DNA of 64,000 nucleotides from Dillenia suffruticosa (lineage: Eukaryota; Streptophyta; Magnoliopsida; Dilleniales; Dilleniaceae), in the NCBI GenBank assembly GCA_033439265.1, contig JAVTVX010000010.1, positions 25,161,056 through 25,225,055 on the forward strand. Direction: 5' to 3'. Below the pieces are notes generated by a model. It made no database searches, was not told where the DNA came from, and worked only from the letters and a program-made list of their open reading frames with translations. Positions within the stretch are counted from its first letter, which is position 1, and the number at the start of each line of letters is the position of its first letter. The position numbers were made by a program, and so were the translations under genes. Below are positions 24,357 to 36,760 of this stretch, in pieces.

Positions 24357-25041
24357 ACGTGACATTATCCTATCATTATCCACACAATTTCCCACTCCAA
24401 GGTCTTTGGTTTACGTTGAATTCAAGCAACTCTCTCGCAAACTTTGGTTTCAAAGCCAAACAAGAACCCGTGCGAGCTCCAAGGCAACTTGTCTCTATTA
24501 TACGCCAAAATCCCTTCCTTGGAAAATAAAAGGACCACTATTATATTTTCGTTGGACATGCAAAGAAGAAGAACCCAAGCTTTATTTATGGTTTTGGATA
24601 TTCAATATCTTCCGGGGCCCCTCTCCAGTAGGGGAGAAAATATTTTGGGAAGAATGCAAGCTAGATAAAACATATGATATGTTGTATTTTGTTAGGTGTT
24701 TTAAAACATTAGTTCACCAAGTAAAATTGCTAGATTAGATTCATCATTTTGACGATCAACTCAACTTCACAGGCAAATTAAGTTTGACTATGTTCTTTCC
24801 TTCTAAACTCATCCTAGCCTGTATAATTATATCTTAGACCTTACTGGGCTGGGGTTTCCAAAAACTTTTGGACTATCATACTTTTATTTTGCAGGGGTTA
24901 AATTTTCATTAGTAATTCAAACCCATTAACTTCCAAGGTGAAAAAAAGGGTAATCTATTCATGGTACTAAGAGGGTATCAACCCTCGTCAAATTCTACAA
25001 AATTTCTTTTGTTTATTATTTTACTAAAGGCACATTCCTTT

Positions 25042-25084
<43 letters not shown>

Positions 25085-25840
25085 GCCCGGAATGATCCAA
25101 GGCAAAACCAGAGATGTTTTTAGATTTTCTGCCCCTTCAATGTTCCATTGTCCCCTACTATGAGAATTTCTTATCAATTTCAAATAATAAATTTTAAATT
25201 TACCTAATTTTAATATATAGAAAACTATTCAAATATAAAATAGAAATAAATGTAATGGAAGATATAAAAAAGTGCCAATCTTAAATTACTATATCATGTA
25301 TTTTAATAAAGGTTTCAAATTTCCAGTAAATTGTGCTTAATAGTATATCAGGCATGAGCTATTAAGTTACTATAGGCGGAGCCAGAAAGAAAATTTTGTG
25401 GGGTTAAATGTAAAAATAAAGTGGAATCAAATGATATGAATTTTTATTTTTATTTTCAAATATAAAAATTAAGTGAGATTTAATTTATATATTTTATATA
25501 TTTAATAAAAATTTTTAAAATTGAAATGAGGTCATTTGAATCCACTCAATATGTTATACATCTGCCCTCTCAAAAGAAAACTACTACGAGAAAAGAAAAT
25601 TATCAAATATTGAAGCGGTGATAATTTACGAATTTAATTTAACTTTTAAATACCATGCAATCATCAAATACACCGTGTCACGCCCGAGAAAGGAAAACGG
25701 CAAATATAATGTCATCATCCTATCCCTAGGTCCTAAAGAAAATCACAAATATCATTATTTAAAATCGTACTGCATAAGCTCATTAGTAATGGTATTTAAC
25801 TCCCTCCTCAAAGGTGAGAGAACACATTTGGCAAGCAACC
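24357..25840. other. Spacer between P450 relics
   Basis: An open frame runs on to 24738 with no recognisable domain past the P450 piece. A (CT)n tract lies at 25046-25082. 25370-25600 is AT-rich and begins ATAGGCGGAGCCAGA, a motif common at plant MITE ends, but no inverted partner was found. Confidence 0.4.
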
Positions 25841-27588
25841 ATGGTTCCCTTCTTTCTCTCAGAAGAAACTCCTCTGCTTATCTCCATCTTCCTCTTCCTA
25901 CCCATCATTTTCCTCATCTTAAAACACAAATCCTCAAAAGTTCACCACTTCCACCAGGCCCTCACCCATGGTCCATCCCCAGCATAGATAACAAACCCCA
26001 TCAACCATTGACCCAACCAGCCCAAACCTACGGCCCACTTATCTCCCTCCGGCCTGGCTATCAGCTTGTCGTCGTCGGTTCATCTCCTGATGCCGCGGCC
26101 CAAATTCTCAAGATCCATGATCGGCTGCTGTCCGGCAGATACGTTCCTCACGCGTCGTATGCCAAAAGGCCAGACCAGAGCCACACGACATTTTGGACCC
26201 TCCGAGTGCACGGAGCAATGGAAGTTTTTGCGGACCATTTGTAAGAGGAAACTTTTTGGGCCCAAAATGATTGAGGCCCAATCCATATTGAGAGGGAAGA
26301 AAGTGCGAGAAATGGTGAAACTTGTGCTCAAAAGAGGGTCGGCCGGTGAAGATTACTCGAGTTGTGTTTGCTCATATGTTTAATGTCTTGGGACAACTAT
26401 TTTTCTCAAGGGATTTTGTAGGGTTTAATGAGGGGAAAGAGTGTGGGTCCCTTCGGGGATATCCGCTAAAATTGGAGGGGAAAGAGAGTGGGAGCATGAC
26501 GACCTTACTAGCGCACCTCTGTATCCTTGATTACAAAGGAGACAGGAACCAAAAGACTTGTTGGATGTTTGTGTCGGGAAAATTTGTGGTGCATGGCAAA
26601 ATATCATGGAGGAAAGAAGAGAAAATAAAGGATTAAATGCAGGGAGACATAAGGACTTGTTGGATGTTTTGCTTGGTAACGAATTCTCTGATGATCGGAT
26701 TAACCACTTGTTCCTGGTATCCTCTCTATCTTCTTTTGAAGTCCATTGCTAAATTTGGGTGGGTTACCCGGTAACGTGTTAGGGTGTCGTATTATAAATT
26801 TGAGTTTCGAATTATGTGATTGATCTTTGTAAAAAAGAATAAAAGAACTAATTTAGTAAGCCCCATATGCAAAGAAATATGATAAAATATAAAAGCATAG
26901 AAAAATATTAAATCCCTGAAAGTCAAATAGGGATGACATAATTTCAAAATCATTTTGTGTGCAGGAACCATTTAGTGCTGGATCAGATACAAGTACCTCA
27001 ACCGTTGTGTGGGCAATGGCAGAATTAATAAAGAATCCTGAAGCCATGGAAAAAATCTGCAAAGAAGTTGCTAGCCATGTCTCTCAAAGTGCCATAACAG
27101 AGTCTCACTTACCACACCTTCCCTACTTACAAGCATGCTTCAAAGAGACTCTTAGGCTACACCCACCGGCCCATTTTCTTCTCCCACATCGAGCAATCGA
27201 AAATTGCCATTTCATGAACCGTACCATACCAAAAGACACCCAACTTCTTGTAAACTTTTGGGCAATTTCAAGAGATCCCAGAATTTGGGAAAATCCACAG
27301 AGTTTCAAGCCCGACAGATTTATGGGTTCGAATTTGGATTTCAAAGGAAATGATTTCAAATTTTTGCCTTTTGGTAATGGGGAGAAGAAGTTGTCCGGGT
27401 TTGCCATTGGCCGTGAGGCAAGTTCAATTGGTTTTAGCTACTTTGATTCATAATTTTGAATGGTTTTTACCGGAAAATATGACGGCTCGACAACTGGATA
27501 TGAATGAAAAATTTAGGTTGACATTGGAAAAGGAACAACCTCTTGTGCTTGTTCCAAAATGTAAACATAAGATTAATCTGCTGGTTTA
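25841..27588 (+). pseudogene. Cytochrome P450 pseudogene (CYP80-like), relic 2, nearly full length
   Basis: Two exons, intron about 26720-26964 (GTATCC ... GTGCAG). Exon 1 starts MVPFFLSEETPLL with a membrane anchor, then PPGPHPWSIPSI, AQTYGPLISL, AAAQILKIHDRLLSGRYVP, EQWKFLRTICKRKLF and AQSILRGKKVREMVK. Exon 2 has the I-helix motif AGSDTSTS, the K-helix ETLR (FKETLRLHPPAHFLLP), the PERF equivalent PDRF and the heme region LPFGNG with CPGLPLAVRQVQLVLATL in the next frame. The end LDMNEKFRLTLEKEQPLVLV resembles CYP80 enzymes, some of which act in benzylisoquinoline alkaloid synthesis. Several frame changes break it, one of them within the heme-binding loop, so no working enzyme is encoded. Confidence 0.85.
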
Positions 27589-27849
27589 GTAATTGTTAGT
27601 TTTTATCGTCAGAGAATATAAAATGAAGAGGGTTTGTAGTTAAACTTTGTAAAACTTCCATCAGATCTGACAATGGACCTTCTTATGTAAGTTCATGGCT
27701 TATTTGCATTCTTAACTGTACTTGGTAATGTTTCCATTTTTTCTGATTTCTAATATGAATTCTCATTCGGTTCCAACGGCTCTACCGAACCCTCATTCAT
27801 GGCCTATTATGGAAAAACCTTTTTAACATTAGGAAATAAGTGCGATATG

Positions 27850-28150
27850 GCATTAAGCTCAGCCGGCCCAAACCTATGGTCCACTTATTTCTATTGTGCC
27901 ATCTCTTTTTGCGGTTGCCTCATCTCTGGCAGCCGCCGCCGAGACTCTTGTAAATTTACTTGGGAAAATCTGCTATGATTCAAGGCAGAGAGATTTATTA
28001 CTTGCATTTCAAAGAGAATAATTATGAACTCTTGCCTTTCAGTAGTAGAAGTTGTTTCTGTTTAGAATGGCACTGGCTGTGAGACAAGTTCAATTAACAG
28101 CTACTGGGGAACAAGGGACACCCACTCGTGCTTGTTCCAAAACTAAGATA
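27850..28150 (+). pseudogene. Cytochrome P450 scrap, relic 3
   Basis: 27870-27955 contains the equivalents of TYGPLIS and a following AAAETL segment. 28015-28150 carries NYELLPFSSRSC, then MALAVRQVQL, matching the heme-loop region of relic 2. The two pieces lie only about 60 bp apart, so the central P450 body is deleted. Confidence 0.6.
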
Positions 28151-28439
28151 TGTTCAGGTAAATTTTCAGTATAAAAAGTTGTTGATGAAATAACAATTTA
28201 AATTTCCTTTATAAAGAATTTAAAATTATAGACTCAATTTTTTTTATCTAGTTAAGATGTATTGAGAACAGGAGCAAACCAATAACCTGGCCCTGCTTCA
28301 TTGTGAAGTTTTGTGCAAATAATCAAAAAGAAGGGTTTTTCCTGTGACTACAGATGTTATTATATCTATCATATCCGATTGTACACAAAGTTGCGATTTT
28401 TAATATCAAAAAGTGTTAATCTTTTGAGCCATTTTCTGT

Positions 28440-28665
28440 CAACCACTGACAGTTTAAGAGCGGAACTTTGGGATATTAGAGAGGGGCTAAGACTAATTAT
28501 GAAGAACAAGCTCATAAAGGTTGTTATGGAGGCTAACTCTCAAGTTCTCACTCTCCATTTGCACGAAGGCATCACTGCTTCCCGCCCATTGCACTCCATC
28601 ATCAATGAGTGCAAGGACCTTAATTATGCAGAAAATTGGGATCTATTTATCGATACATATCTGTA
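28440..28665 (+). pseudogene. RNase H-like domain relic (plant RVT_3 type)
   Basis: One frame reads DSLRAELWDIREGLRLIMKN, then KVVMEANSQVLTLHLHEG and PLHSIINECKDL. This is the plant RNase H-like domain, with the AELWAIREGL motif bearing the catalytic Glu and an E-x-(D/N)-S motif after it (Asp changed to Asn here). Such domains come from L1-type LINEs and related host proteins. The C-terminal REANKCAD part is reduced to REKEANS in another frame near 28660-28690. Confidence 0.55.
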
Positions 28666-28690
28666 GAGAAAGAAGCAAATTCGACGACCA

Positions 28691-29284
28691 CGGACACATA
28701 CAGAAGTCAGGTATGCACATTTTTCGGTCTGCTTGAGAAAGTATGGAGATTTAACGCAGGAAGACAAGCCAGGTACAGCCACCTACAAAACCACAAGACT
28801 TGGACCTATGGGCCTTGTTATGCTTCAGTGTTCTTGTATTTCCCTCGTCAAAAAAAAAGAAAAAAAAAAAAGGTACGCTTCGTATTGCAATAGCCTATTG
28901 AGTCAACCAGTGTTGAAAAGCTAAAATGAGACTTAACCTCTCTCTTGGCGCACATTTGTAAATGTACGCGGAAAGAAGAATCTCTTCAACTTGGAGAGTC
29001 TCCACCTTCTCTCTCTTATTCTATGAATCTCCTGGTCCTTTACTGGGGAGGTGGAGTGGCATAACGTTTGTAATGGTGATCGTCATTCAGCCAGCTAGAA
29101 CTGAGAGTGGAAGGAGGGTCGGTTATTTGTCTTTTGTGCGTCCCTTCCTAACGGCAATCGCGTTCCTCTCGGCAGGATCCAGCATTTCCTTTTGGAAGGG
29201 GTATGTTGCGAAGGTCTCCTGTGGTTGTTTTCTAGGCGTGGAGTTGGCGTGTTTTTCTACGGAAACAAAGTGCAAAAAATAGTT
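28691..29284. other. Unassigned spacer
   Basis: No domain is recognised. A poly-A run near 28851-28872 could be the tail of the RNase H-bearing element. The small frame at 28962-29282 has no known motif. Confidence 0.35.
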
Positions 29285-29525
29285 GAAATGAATACAAATT
29301 AAAGAATATTGTTAAGATCATAATTAGCAATAAATAGTTGAAAAATCTGAAATAACAAATTCTTAAAAATCAGATCCTCATATGATTTTTTAACTTTTTT
29401 TTTTTTTGCAACATATTTGCCATCAGCTATCAGCAAATCTTTTGCCATATCAGCATTCTTATCAGCAAAATATCAAAATCACAGGTAGTTTTGCGGTAGC
29501 AACTCCTGAGATATTGCATTTAACA
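29285..29525 (-). repeat. 3' LTR remnant of the copia fossil
   Basis: Aligns with the 5' LTR through GCAATAAATAGTTGAAAAATC-like sequence and the outer TGTTAAATGCAATAT. It is shorter than its partner at the outer side. Confidence 0.7.
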
Positions 29526-32116
29526 CTCCTTAGCTCTGGAGCTACATACTCCTAGCCTTTGTCTCAGAAACTCATACCTAGTCTTGGGAAGTTCCTTGGT
29601 TAAGGTATCATCATTTTGATTTTTTGTTTTACAATAAATCAACTGAATTTCTCATTCTTTTTATATCTTTCTTAGAAAATAGAATTTCAATTTGAAATGT
29701 TTTGTTTTACTATGAAATATATGATTTTTTTTTGCCATTGAAATTGTAGTTTGATTGTCCAAAAATATTTGCGTACTTTCTCCTTACTCCATATGCAAAT
29801 CAGCCATTAATTCCCTAATCCAGAGAGTTTGATTCATAGCAGTAGCAACAGCCATATATTTTGTTTCTACAATGGAACAATTACTTCCTACCTCTTAGAA
29901 CACCATGAGAAAATATTAGAACCAAAACTAAAACAATAACCTGAAATACTTTTTATGTCATCAACACAGCCATCCCAATCACTATCAGAAAAACCATGAA
30001 AACTAAGATTTTTAACTTGACTAACTTCAAATCATAATCAACGTTCCATTTGACATATTTAACAATTCTTTTTGCTATTTGAAAATGAATCTCACGAGTA
30101 CAATGCATGTATCTTGAAATAAAACTTACAACATTCATAGTATCTGGTTTAGTTATAGTCAAGTACATTAAAAAGTCTATTAGACTCTTGTAAAGTCTTT
30201 CATCAACCTTTTTAGTTGCAGTAAGTTTTATAGCTCCTGGGGGTTGTACGGAGCTGTCAATGGATGCTCAATGCTAGCATCTTAACAAAATTTGCTAAAT
30301 TTTTCTGAAGTGCATTCAATTTTATTATCAGACCTGATTATTTTCATTCAACATCCGTTTTAATTTTCCACTCAAGTCTTAAATTTTCGGAAGATATCAA
30401 CAACCTCATATTTGAATTTCATGAAGTAAATCCAGTACATTCTTATATAGTTATCAATGAAAGCAATATAAAACTTACTGCCATTTAATGATGGTGTTTT
30501 TGGGATCCTCCTGCATCTGTATGAACCAACTGCAACTTTTGTGTAGCCCTCCATACCATGTTTTGTGGAAAATGCAATATGGTATGCTTTCTATAATGAC
30601 AGGCAGTACATGTTGGAAGCTCTACCTCTAATTCAGGTAATCCTTCCACCAAATTGTTCTTCTTCATTAAGAGCAGGGCAACATGATGAAAGTGCTCCAA
30701 TCTTCTATGCCAAAGCACTGCATTACTCATTTATTTGTATACTGTAGTTTGCTCTTCTTCCAACAAATTCAAAGTAAAGCATTTGCTTCTCATTTGGACT
30801 TTAAATACCTTCTTGTCTTTTGCATCCTTGATTATACAGCTTTTATCTTTAAACAGAACCTTGTAACCTTTCTCTAGTAATTAAACAACACTCAAACGGT
30901 TTTGATCAACTTCAAGAACATATAATACATCTAGAATGAGTTTCAAATCTGAGAGGTCTTCAATAGCATCCGTTCCTTTGCCTTTTGCTCAATGTATGCC
31001 CCAATCCCAATTTTGACTTCGATAATGGTTGTTCTATCAAGCTTTGTGAACAGTTCATGTTATTAGTCATGTGGTGTGTACAATCACTATCTATTAGCCA
31101 ACTTTCCATAGAACTACTAGTAGCAAAGCATTAAGCCACAATTAGCTCTTCCTTATGTGGTTGATCTACAACAGTGTTGACTTCTCCTTGTTGCTATTGA
31201 TTCTTGTACATCTTCTCCATATGCCTTAACTCTTCACATTTATTACAATCTTGTTACATTTTGCATCTACCTCCACCAACATCTTTTTTGTGGATGGTTA
31301 CTCTTTTTATGGTGGGAACATGGCGGATATGTTTGAGTGTTGTTGTTGTTGTTCTTTTTCTTGTTTTTGCTTCCATTTTTGTTTAGTGATTTGGCTTGAA
31401 AAGCATCCCTAGCAAATCTTTCTTGTCTCATAAGCCTCCTTTGTTCCTATGCCGGTAGTGTATTTAAAAGTTCAGCCAAGGTGATAGTTGACAAATCTTT
31501 AGTATTCTCCGGTTATGAAATTGTAGTCTCAAACCTTTCAGGAATTGTAACTAAAATTATCTAAACTATCTAGGAATCAAAAAGTTTAGTACCAAGAATA
31601 TTTACCATGTTAACTATACTAAGAAGTCTAACTAAGTAGTCCTTGATAGTTTTTGATTCTATCATCCTTTGCATTTCAAACTCTCTGATCAAATTCATAA
31701 TTTGCATGTCTCTGACATTTTCATTTCTTTCATACTCTTGCTTTAAGAAGTTCCAAATTTCATTTGCAGTCTTCTGCATCATGATTCTAGTGAAGATCGT
31801 AGATGAAACAGTTGCAAACACGCTGACTCTAGCTTTAAATTTCTTTTATTTTCTCTCCTTATGAATTATGATTTGCGTCACAGTTGAATTATTTGGAAGA
31901 GGAAGAACTTCGTAGCTTCCTAGAAATCATTTCCATCCAGATATGCTTCCATTCTGATAGCTCATATTTGATAATTTGTTCTATCAAATACCGGAGGTGC
32001 CATTGCAGTGAATGAAGTTTCCGAATTCATTTTTTTGTTTTCTGTAAAGTAAGGATAAGTATTTAAGTTCTCTTAATCTCAAAAATCTCTCAGAATTAAT
32101 GACTCTGATATTAATT

Positions 32117-32458
32117 TGTTAGGTTTTTTTTAATACATAAATAAAGTACAAAAGGAGCAAAATAACAAGAAATTTTTTAGATTATAAAAGGCATACTTTT
32201 TATTCAATCTCAATTTATATAGAAAAATACAAATTAAAATGAACATAAATTGGATAATATTGTTAATATCATGACTAACAATAAATAGTTGAAAAATCTG
32301 AAATTATAAATTTCTGAAAATCATGATCTAACATGATCTTCTAATTGATTTTCTTGCATATTTACCGTCAACTGCCAATAAAACTTCAACAACATCAACA
32401 ATCTTGTCAATGATATATCAACATCACTGACAGTTCTACTGAGGTATTGCATTCAACA
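32117..32458 (-). repeat. 5' LTR of the copia fossil
   Basis: 342 bp, TGTTGAATGC to CCTAACA on the minus strand, followed by the tRNA primer-binding site. Confidence 0.75.
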
Positions 32459-33385
32459 TATAGGTCAGCTAATTTCCGTAGACAGGATTTAGATTAATGC
32501 CTTCCGGTGTCGATTAGGAAAGGTGCGGCTGTTGCTCTGCATGCCCAAAGGTGGCTTATTTTGTTGACTGATCGACGCCATCAGACATTGTTTTGGCATG
32601 TTTTGCAAGGGATGTTGTCGGTGGTCATCATCGGTCTTCGTCTCCATTCAAGCTGCCAAGTTTTCTCCCGTAGCAGGGCTGCCTTCATGGATCTCCTAGA
32701 TTGTTTTGTAATGACAATTTTGTTAGTGGCTTTGTCCATTATTTTGTTGGTGGATGGTTTCTCTTTTGTGTGCCGTATTTGTAATTAGGTTTCCTTGTAT
32801 TACTTTGTTTTGGATTGCATTTTTCTTTTTTTATTACATAAAGATTTAAATTTGAAATGAACAGATAAGAAGAAAAATTATAACCATTAAACTATCTTTT
32901 TTAAAATTGAATTATGCCCTTTATGTACTTGCTTTTAGCGTCCCTCTTCAAACCCCAAAAAATTAAAAATCTAAAATCTAAAATCTAAAATTACATCTTG
33001 TTAATATTATAATATGAAAGTGTATGAAAAGCATAAGTCCAATATGGTCATTTGTTTATGAAATTAGTCCAGACTTTTAGCATATTGAGAAAAGTTGAAT
33101 TTAAGATCTCTTAAAAAAAAATGATTTCAATTTAATTATAATTTACCCGTAAAATCAATTCAAACCGACGCAAAATCTCATGCATAAGTCTCCTCTTTCC
33201 TGTACGAGTACATTTATTGGTGTCCTTGCATACACTCCAAACTATCGCAAACCCCACCCATGTTCATGGATAAGTAGGCAATTGGATTGTCTCTGTCTTG
33301 TTTGCTCAGTTTTGCTTTTCCACTTCAACAAGCTTCTATGTTTGTTTACCCTAATCTGGAATCTGCCTTATCAACATTGCTTGAT
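32459..33385. other. Unassigned spacer
   Basis: 32480-32830 is more GC-rich than its surroundings and ends in a T-rich stretch with TTTTGTTTTGGATTGC, reminiscent of LINE 3' ends, but no protein motif supports that. The rest is AT-rich. Confidence 0.35.
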
Positions 33386-33461
33386 TACCCACCGTTCCCC
33401 CGCCCCCCCCGGGGCGGGGGGCCTTCAGGCCCAAAGTAAAGAGAAATAATGTACCCACCGT
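33386..33461. repeat. GC-rich palindrome between 10-bp direct repeats
   Basis: TACCCACCGT at 33386-33395 recurs at 33452-33461. Between them lies CCCCCGCCCC ... GGGGCGGGGG, an inverted repeat with 10-bp arms, then GGCCTTCAGGCCC and AT-rich DNA. The layout resembles a small insertion with a target duplication. Confidence 0.5.
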
Positions 33462-34338
33462 GTTCATTATTCATGTTAAGTCATTTACCCATTCAAATCA
33501 TTACAAAATTGGGTAAGTTATCTAATTTAATCCAATTAAAAATTTGAATTAATAATTCGATTTAAAAAATAAAAATTTTATCTCAAAGCATTTATTTGAG
33601 TTAATGATTTTATTCTTAAAAAAAAATTTATTCGAGCTAATAGTTACATAGAATTAGATCAAATAAATAAAATCTAAATCATTTAATCTAAAATTTAATT
33701 CAAGTAAATTGATTCGGTTTTCATGTTATTTGATTTGATTTTTTAAAATCTAAAATCTGAATAACCAAATTTGAATAACCTAAAAAATCAAATATCCGTA
33801 CGAATGAACACCATGTAAGCACAACTTCGTACCGCAAGAATGCAATCTTGCCTAAACAATTCCATGTATTCCTGGGTCATGTCAAAACCCCTTTCAAGCG
33901 TATTGTCATTCAGAAAGTTATTATGATCAGAAAGAATTAAAATTCAGTAAATTTTTAATATCAAAATTTATTGTTGTAATAATAATTTAAATTTACTGAA
34001 AAATTAATTCCAATAAATAAAATAAAAAGAAAAGTAATTTTTAAAACAAAAATTGAGGCTTTCAAGTAAATAAAATCTATTTATAAAGTTTAAAATATAA
34101 ATACTACTTATTTTAATTACTTTTAAATTATTCAAAACACTCAAACTTGCTTAATGAAAAATAAATTTTAAACAGTTATAAGGTAACATAATTAAATATA
34201 AATTAAAAATAACTCAAAATAGATTTATTTATGTTTATAAGTCTACAATTAAGATTTTACCTCACTCGAACACTGACAAAGAATATTATACTTAACTCTT
34301 ATCATATTGAACCATGAACCCTGAAGAACTCAAGAACC

Positions 34339-34548
34339 CATTTCATGGAAAAACTCACTGCAGACCTCAACTGTCTTTTTCCCCCCCTCCTCCTTCCACT
34401 CTTTCATATAATCTCCAAAAATTTTTCATCAACAGAACCTCCACTCCCACCCGGTCCAAACTCATTCCCAACCTTCGGTTACGTTGTCCAAGGTAGCATG
34501 CCACGCATGTCGCTTTCGCAAACCTGGCCAAGATCCTTTTGGTATGAA
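34339..34548 (+). pseudogene. Cytochrome P450 N-terminal fragment, relic 4
   Basis: The frame from 34345 reads MEKLTADLNCLFPPLLLP, a hydrophobic anchor, then PPLPPGPNSFPTFG, the proline hinge (LPPGP) of microsomal P450s, and GSMPRMSLSQ. A change of frame leads to ANLAKI, as in the LANLAKTYGP segment of relatives. No later P450 motif follows. It is the same type of enzyme as the relics at 23.9-28.2 kb but lies 6 kb away beyond the copia fossil. Confidence 0.6.
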
Positions 34549-35769
34549 AATTCAATTGCTAGTAGGACAAATGCGAGTTGCCAGCATTTCGAAAATCATA
34601 ATTTAATGATATTAATCTCTTTCTTAATATAGTAATTTTAAATTTAAATTTTTATGTAAAAAAAAAAGAAAGAAAAAATGCTAGTTGTGGGCCACTTTCG
34701 TACAAGCAAGCTCATTAACTGCAGATAATGCTTCGCAGCCCATTCATGGACCAGAATTACCCGGAGCCCTTCTGGGTTTATTTGGGCAACGTATTGCCTA
34801 CTTTGGATATACAAATCCACCTCAATAAACCTTAATACCTTTTTATTTTATTTGTAATTTTTTTTTTTAAAAAATACATTTTATAAAAAGTATTAGAGTT
34901 TTTCTAATTTTTATATAAAAAATAAAAATAAAAATTATATTTAATAAATTCTATTTAATTTCAAACTTTCTAAACAAGTCCGTGGATTTGCCATTTTCAC
35001 CCTCCTTGGCAATTCTCTAATGCTGTAATTCATAATATATTTATTGCTCAAATCTATCACCACACTTTTAGTGAAAGTACATTAGTTTAATCAGGTTTCA
35101 AGGGAACAACCTGATAGTTACAATCTTCCTCTTCAAATCCTGAAATTCAGGAATCGAATTCTTGTGTAATAAAAAAAATATATATTAGTGCAATCAGTTT
35201 CATGTAATGGAATCTAAATTTAATATTCGCATGAAAAACTATATAAATATGATCTGCATTAACTCTACAGATATATTTAGAGATTCAAATCCATTAATAA
35301 AGTTTTCAAATTAGGTTCGGGCGCACACTATAAGCAACCTCAGTCCCGCCCGTCTAAAGTAAATAATAATAAATCACTTCAAAATTTCTCAAATTTCATG
35401 ACCAATCTCTTTTCAAAATTTCTTCACTAAATTCTTAAATAAGCAAGTTGATCCATTTGATATAATAAGTAACTTCACTTGTACGTGGACCTCAGAAATC
35501 AATCATGCAAAATCTCATCCAAAAGCAACGTTTTGTGCATTGAGATCACAATTACTCCTTTTCTTTCAATTTTTTTATCTCTCTCTATATATTATTACAA
35601 TAACATTTATTTATTAAAAAATATCTGATTTAAATTATAATTATTGATATGAGCTATTTTAGTGGATAAAAACTTATAAATTTGGGTGGTTTATAAATTA
35701 GAGAAAAATCACCTTATTGCATAGCTCAGTCTTATTTAAGCGTAAGAAACCAAGTCACGCTATAAACAG

Positions 35770-35928
35770 ATAGTCAACTTAATAAAACGACGTGCTAGAT
35801 TTTTTAACTAACTCTTGAGTTCGAAAGTTAAGAATGGAAAAAATAATTTTTAGAAAATCATTCACGCTCAAACTGGATTAATCAAAATATAATTTTAAAT
35901 ATCAGTGATTTGGTATTAAAAAAAAAAC
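35770..35928 (+). mobile_element. SINE-like copy
   Basis: Shares the order of the copy at 18178: CTCTTGAGTTCGAAAGTT as B-box-like head, then CTGGATTAATCAAAATAT, TTTTAAATATCAGTG and an A-run. Confidence 0.5.
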
Positions 35929-36299
35929 CCTAAGTGGCACGTTCCTTTAATAAGCTAGGAGTCCATTTATCCTATGCCACTATTTTTTCGGCGGGCCTTA
36001 CTCTTCCTTGGACTTGAAACGGTATAGTTCAATGTAAACAAATTGCCAACGTAGAATTATAAATTGGCCATGTGATCCAAAATGACCATACCAGGAAAAT
36101 GTTAAAGTATTCAACACATTAGCCATGATTAAGATCCGGTTTAGGACAAGGTGAAGCATTACCCAAGATCCTAGGTAAATTAGATCTATCATGGAAGCTT
36201 GTAGTAATATTTACAAGCTAGGAAAATATGGATCTGAAACAATACGTGGACATGGATACAAAGAATTTTTTCAAAATTCAGATCTATCAAATTCCTTTG

Positions 36300-36460
36300 A
36301 GTTGAGTAGTCAGACACTCTATCTCTTAACCAGAGATTTCAAATTCAAGTTTTGAAAATAATGAAAAATAATTTGAGAGAATCAACTCTTAAAATAAATT
36401 TCATAACAATCGAACTAAATTAGTCGAGCAAAATTCAGATATCGATAAAAAAAAAAAAGA
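36300..36460 (+). mobile_element. SINE-like copy
   Basis: GTTGAGTAGTCAGACACTC head, TTCAAATTCAAGTTTTG B-box region, AACTAAATTAGTCGAGC and TTCAGATATCG before a long A tail. A head-only cousin lies at 36884-36955. Confidence 0.5.
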
Positions 36461-36716
36461 AAAAAAAAGAAGACTATTTCGGATCTTCAACGAAGGGTAA
36501 GATGTGTTCATATTTATCGAGTCTGCTTTGGTGGTGCGATCTTGTGATCTTTACGTTACTCTTGAAGGCAAGTTTATTAGCCTTTTCGGCTAACAACGGT
36601 CGGGGGCCGGCGTCTATAAGCTTTGCTTCTTGTGCGGGTTATAGCCACGTTCGTTTAGAATTCCAAAGCCAAGTCATTTGAGTTTCTCAATTTAGTGGAA
36701 TGCCATTTGTACGTTG

Positions 36717-36760
<44 letters not shown>

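Larger units (their letters stand above)
29285..32458 (-). mobile_element. Ty1/copia LTR retrotransposon fossil
   Basis: A broken element on the minus strand. The 5' LTR is 32117-32458 (begins TGTTGAATGC, ends CCTAACA). Just inside, near 32098-32113, a primer-binding site of the ATATCAGAGTC type suits initiator-Met tRNA. The 3' LTR remnant is about 29285-29525. Parts in order: gag (31570-31821), a zinc-knuckle region (31200-31390), GAG-pre-integrase and integrase (30372-30730) and the 3' end of pol (29953-30168). The internal region is far shorter than a full copia element and carries many breaks. By eye roughly a quarter of aligned LTR sites differ, so it is old. Confidence 0.85.

Noticed and set aside
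24357-24738. Open frame continuing past P450 relic 1
   Set aside because: No P450 motif after PNVA, and the composition does not resemble a known protein.
32480-32830. Possible LINE 3' end
   Set aside because: Only a T-rich tail style supports it; no RT or RNase H motif is present.
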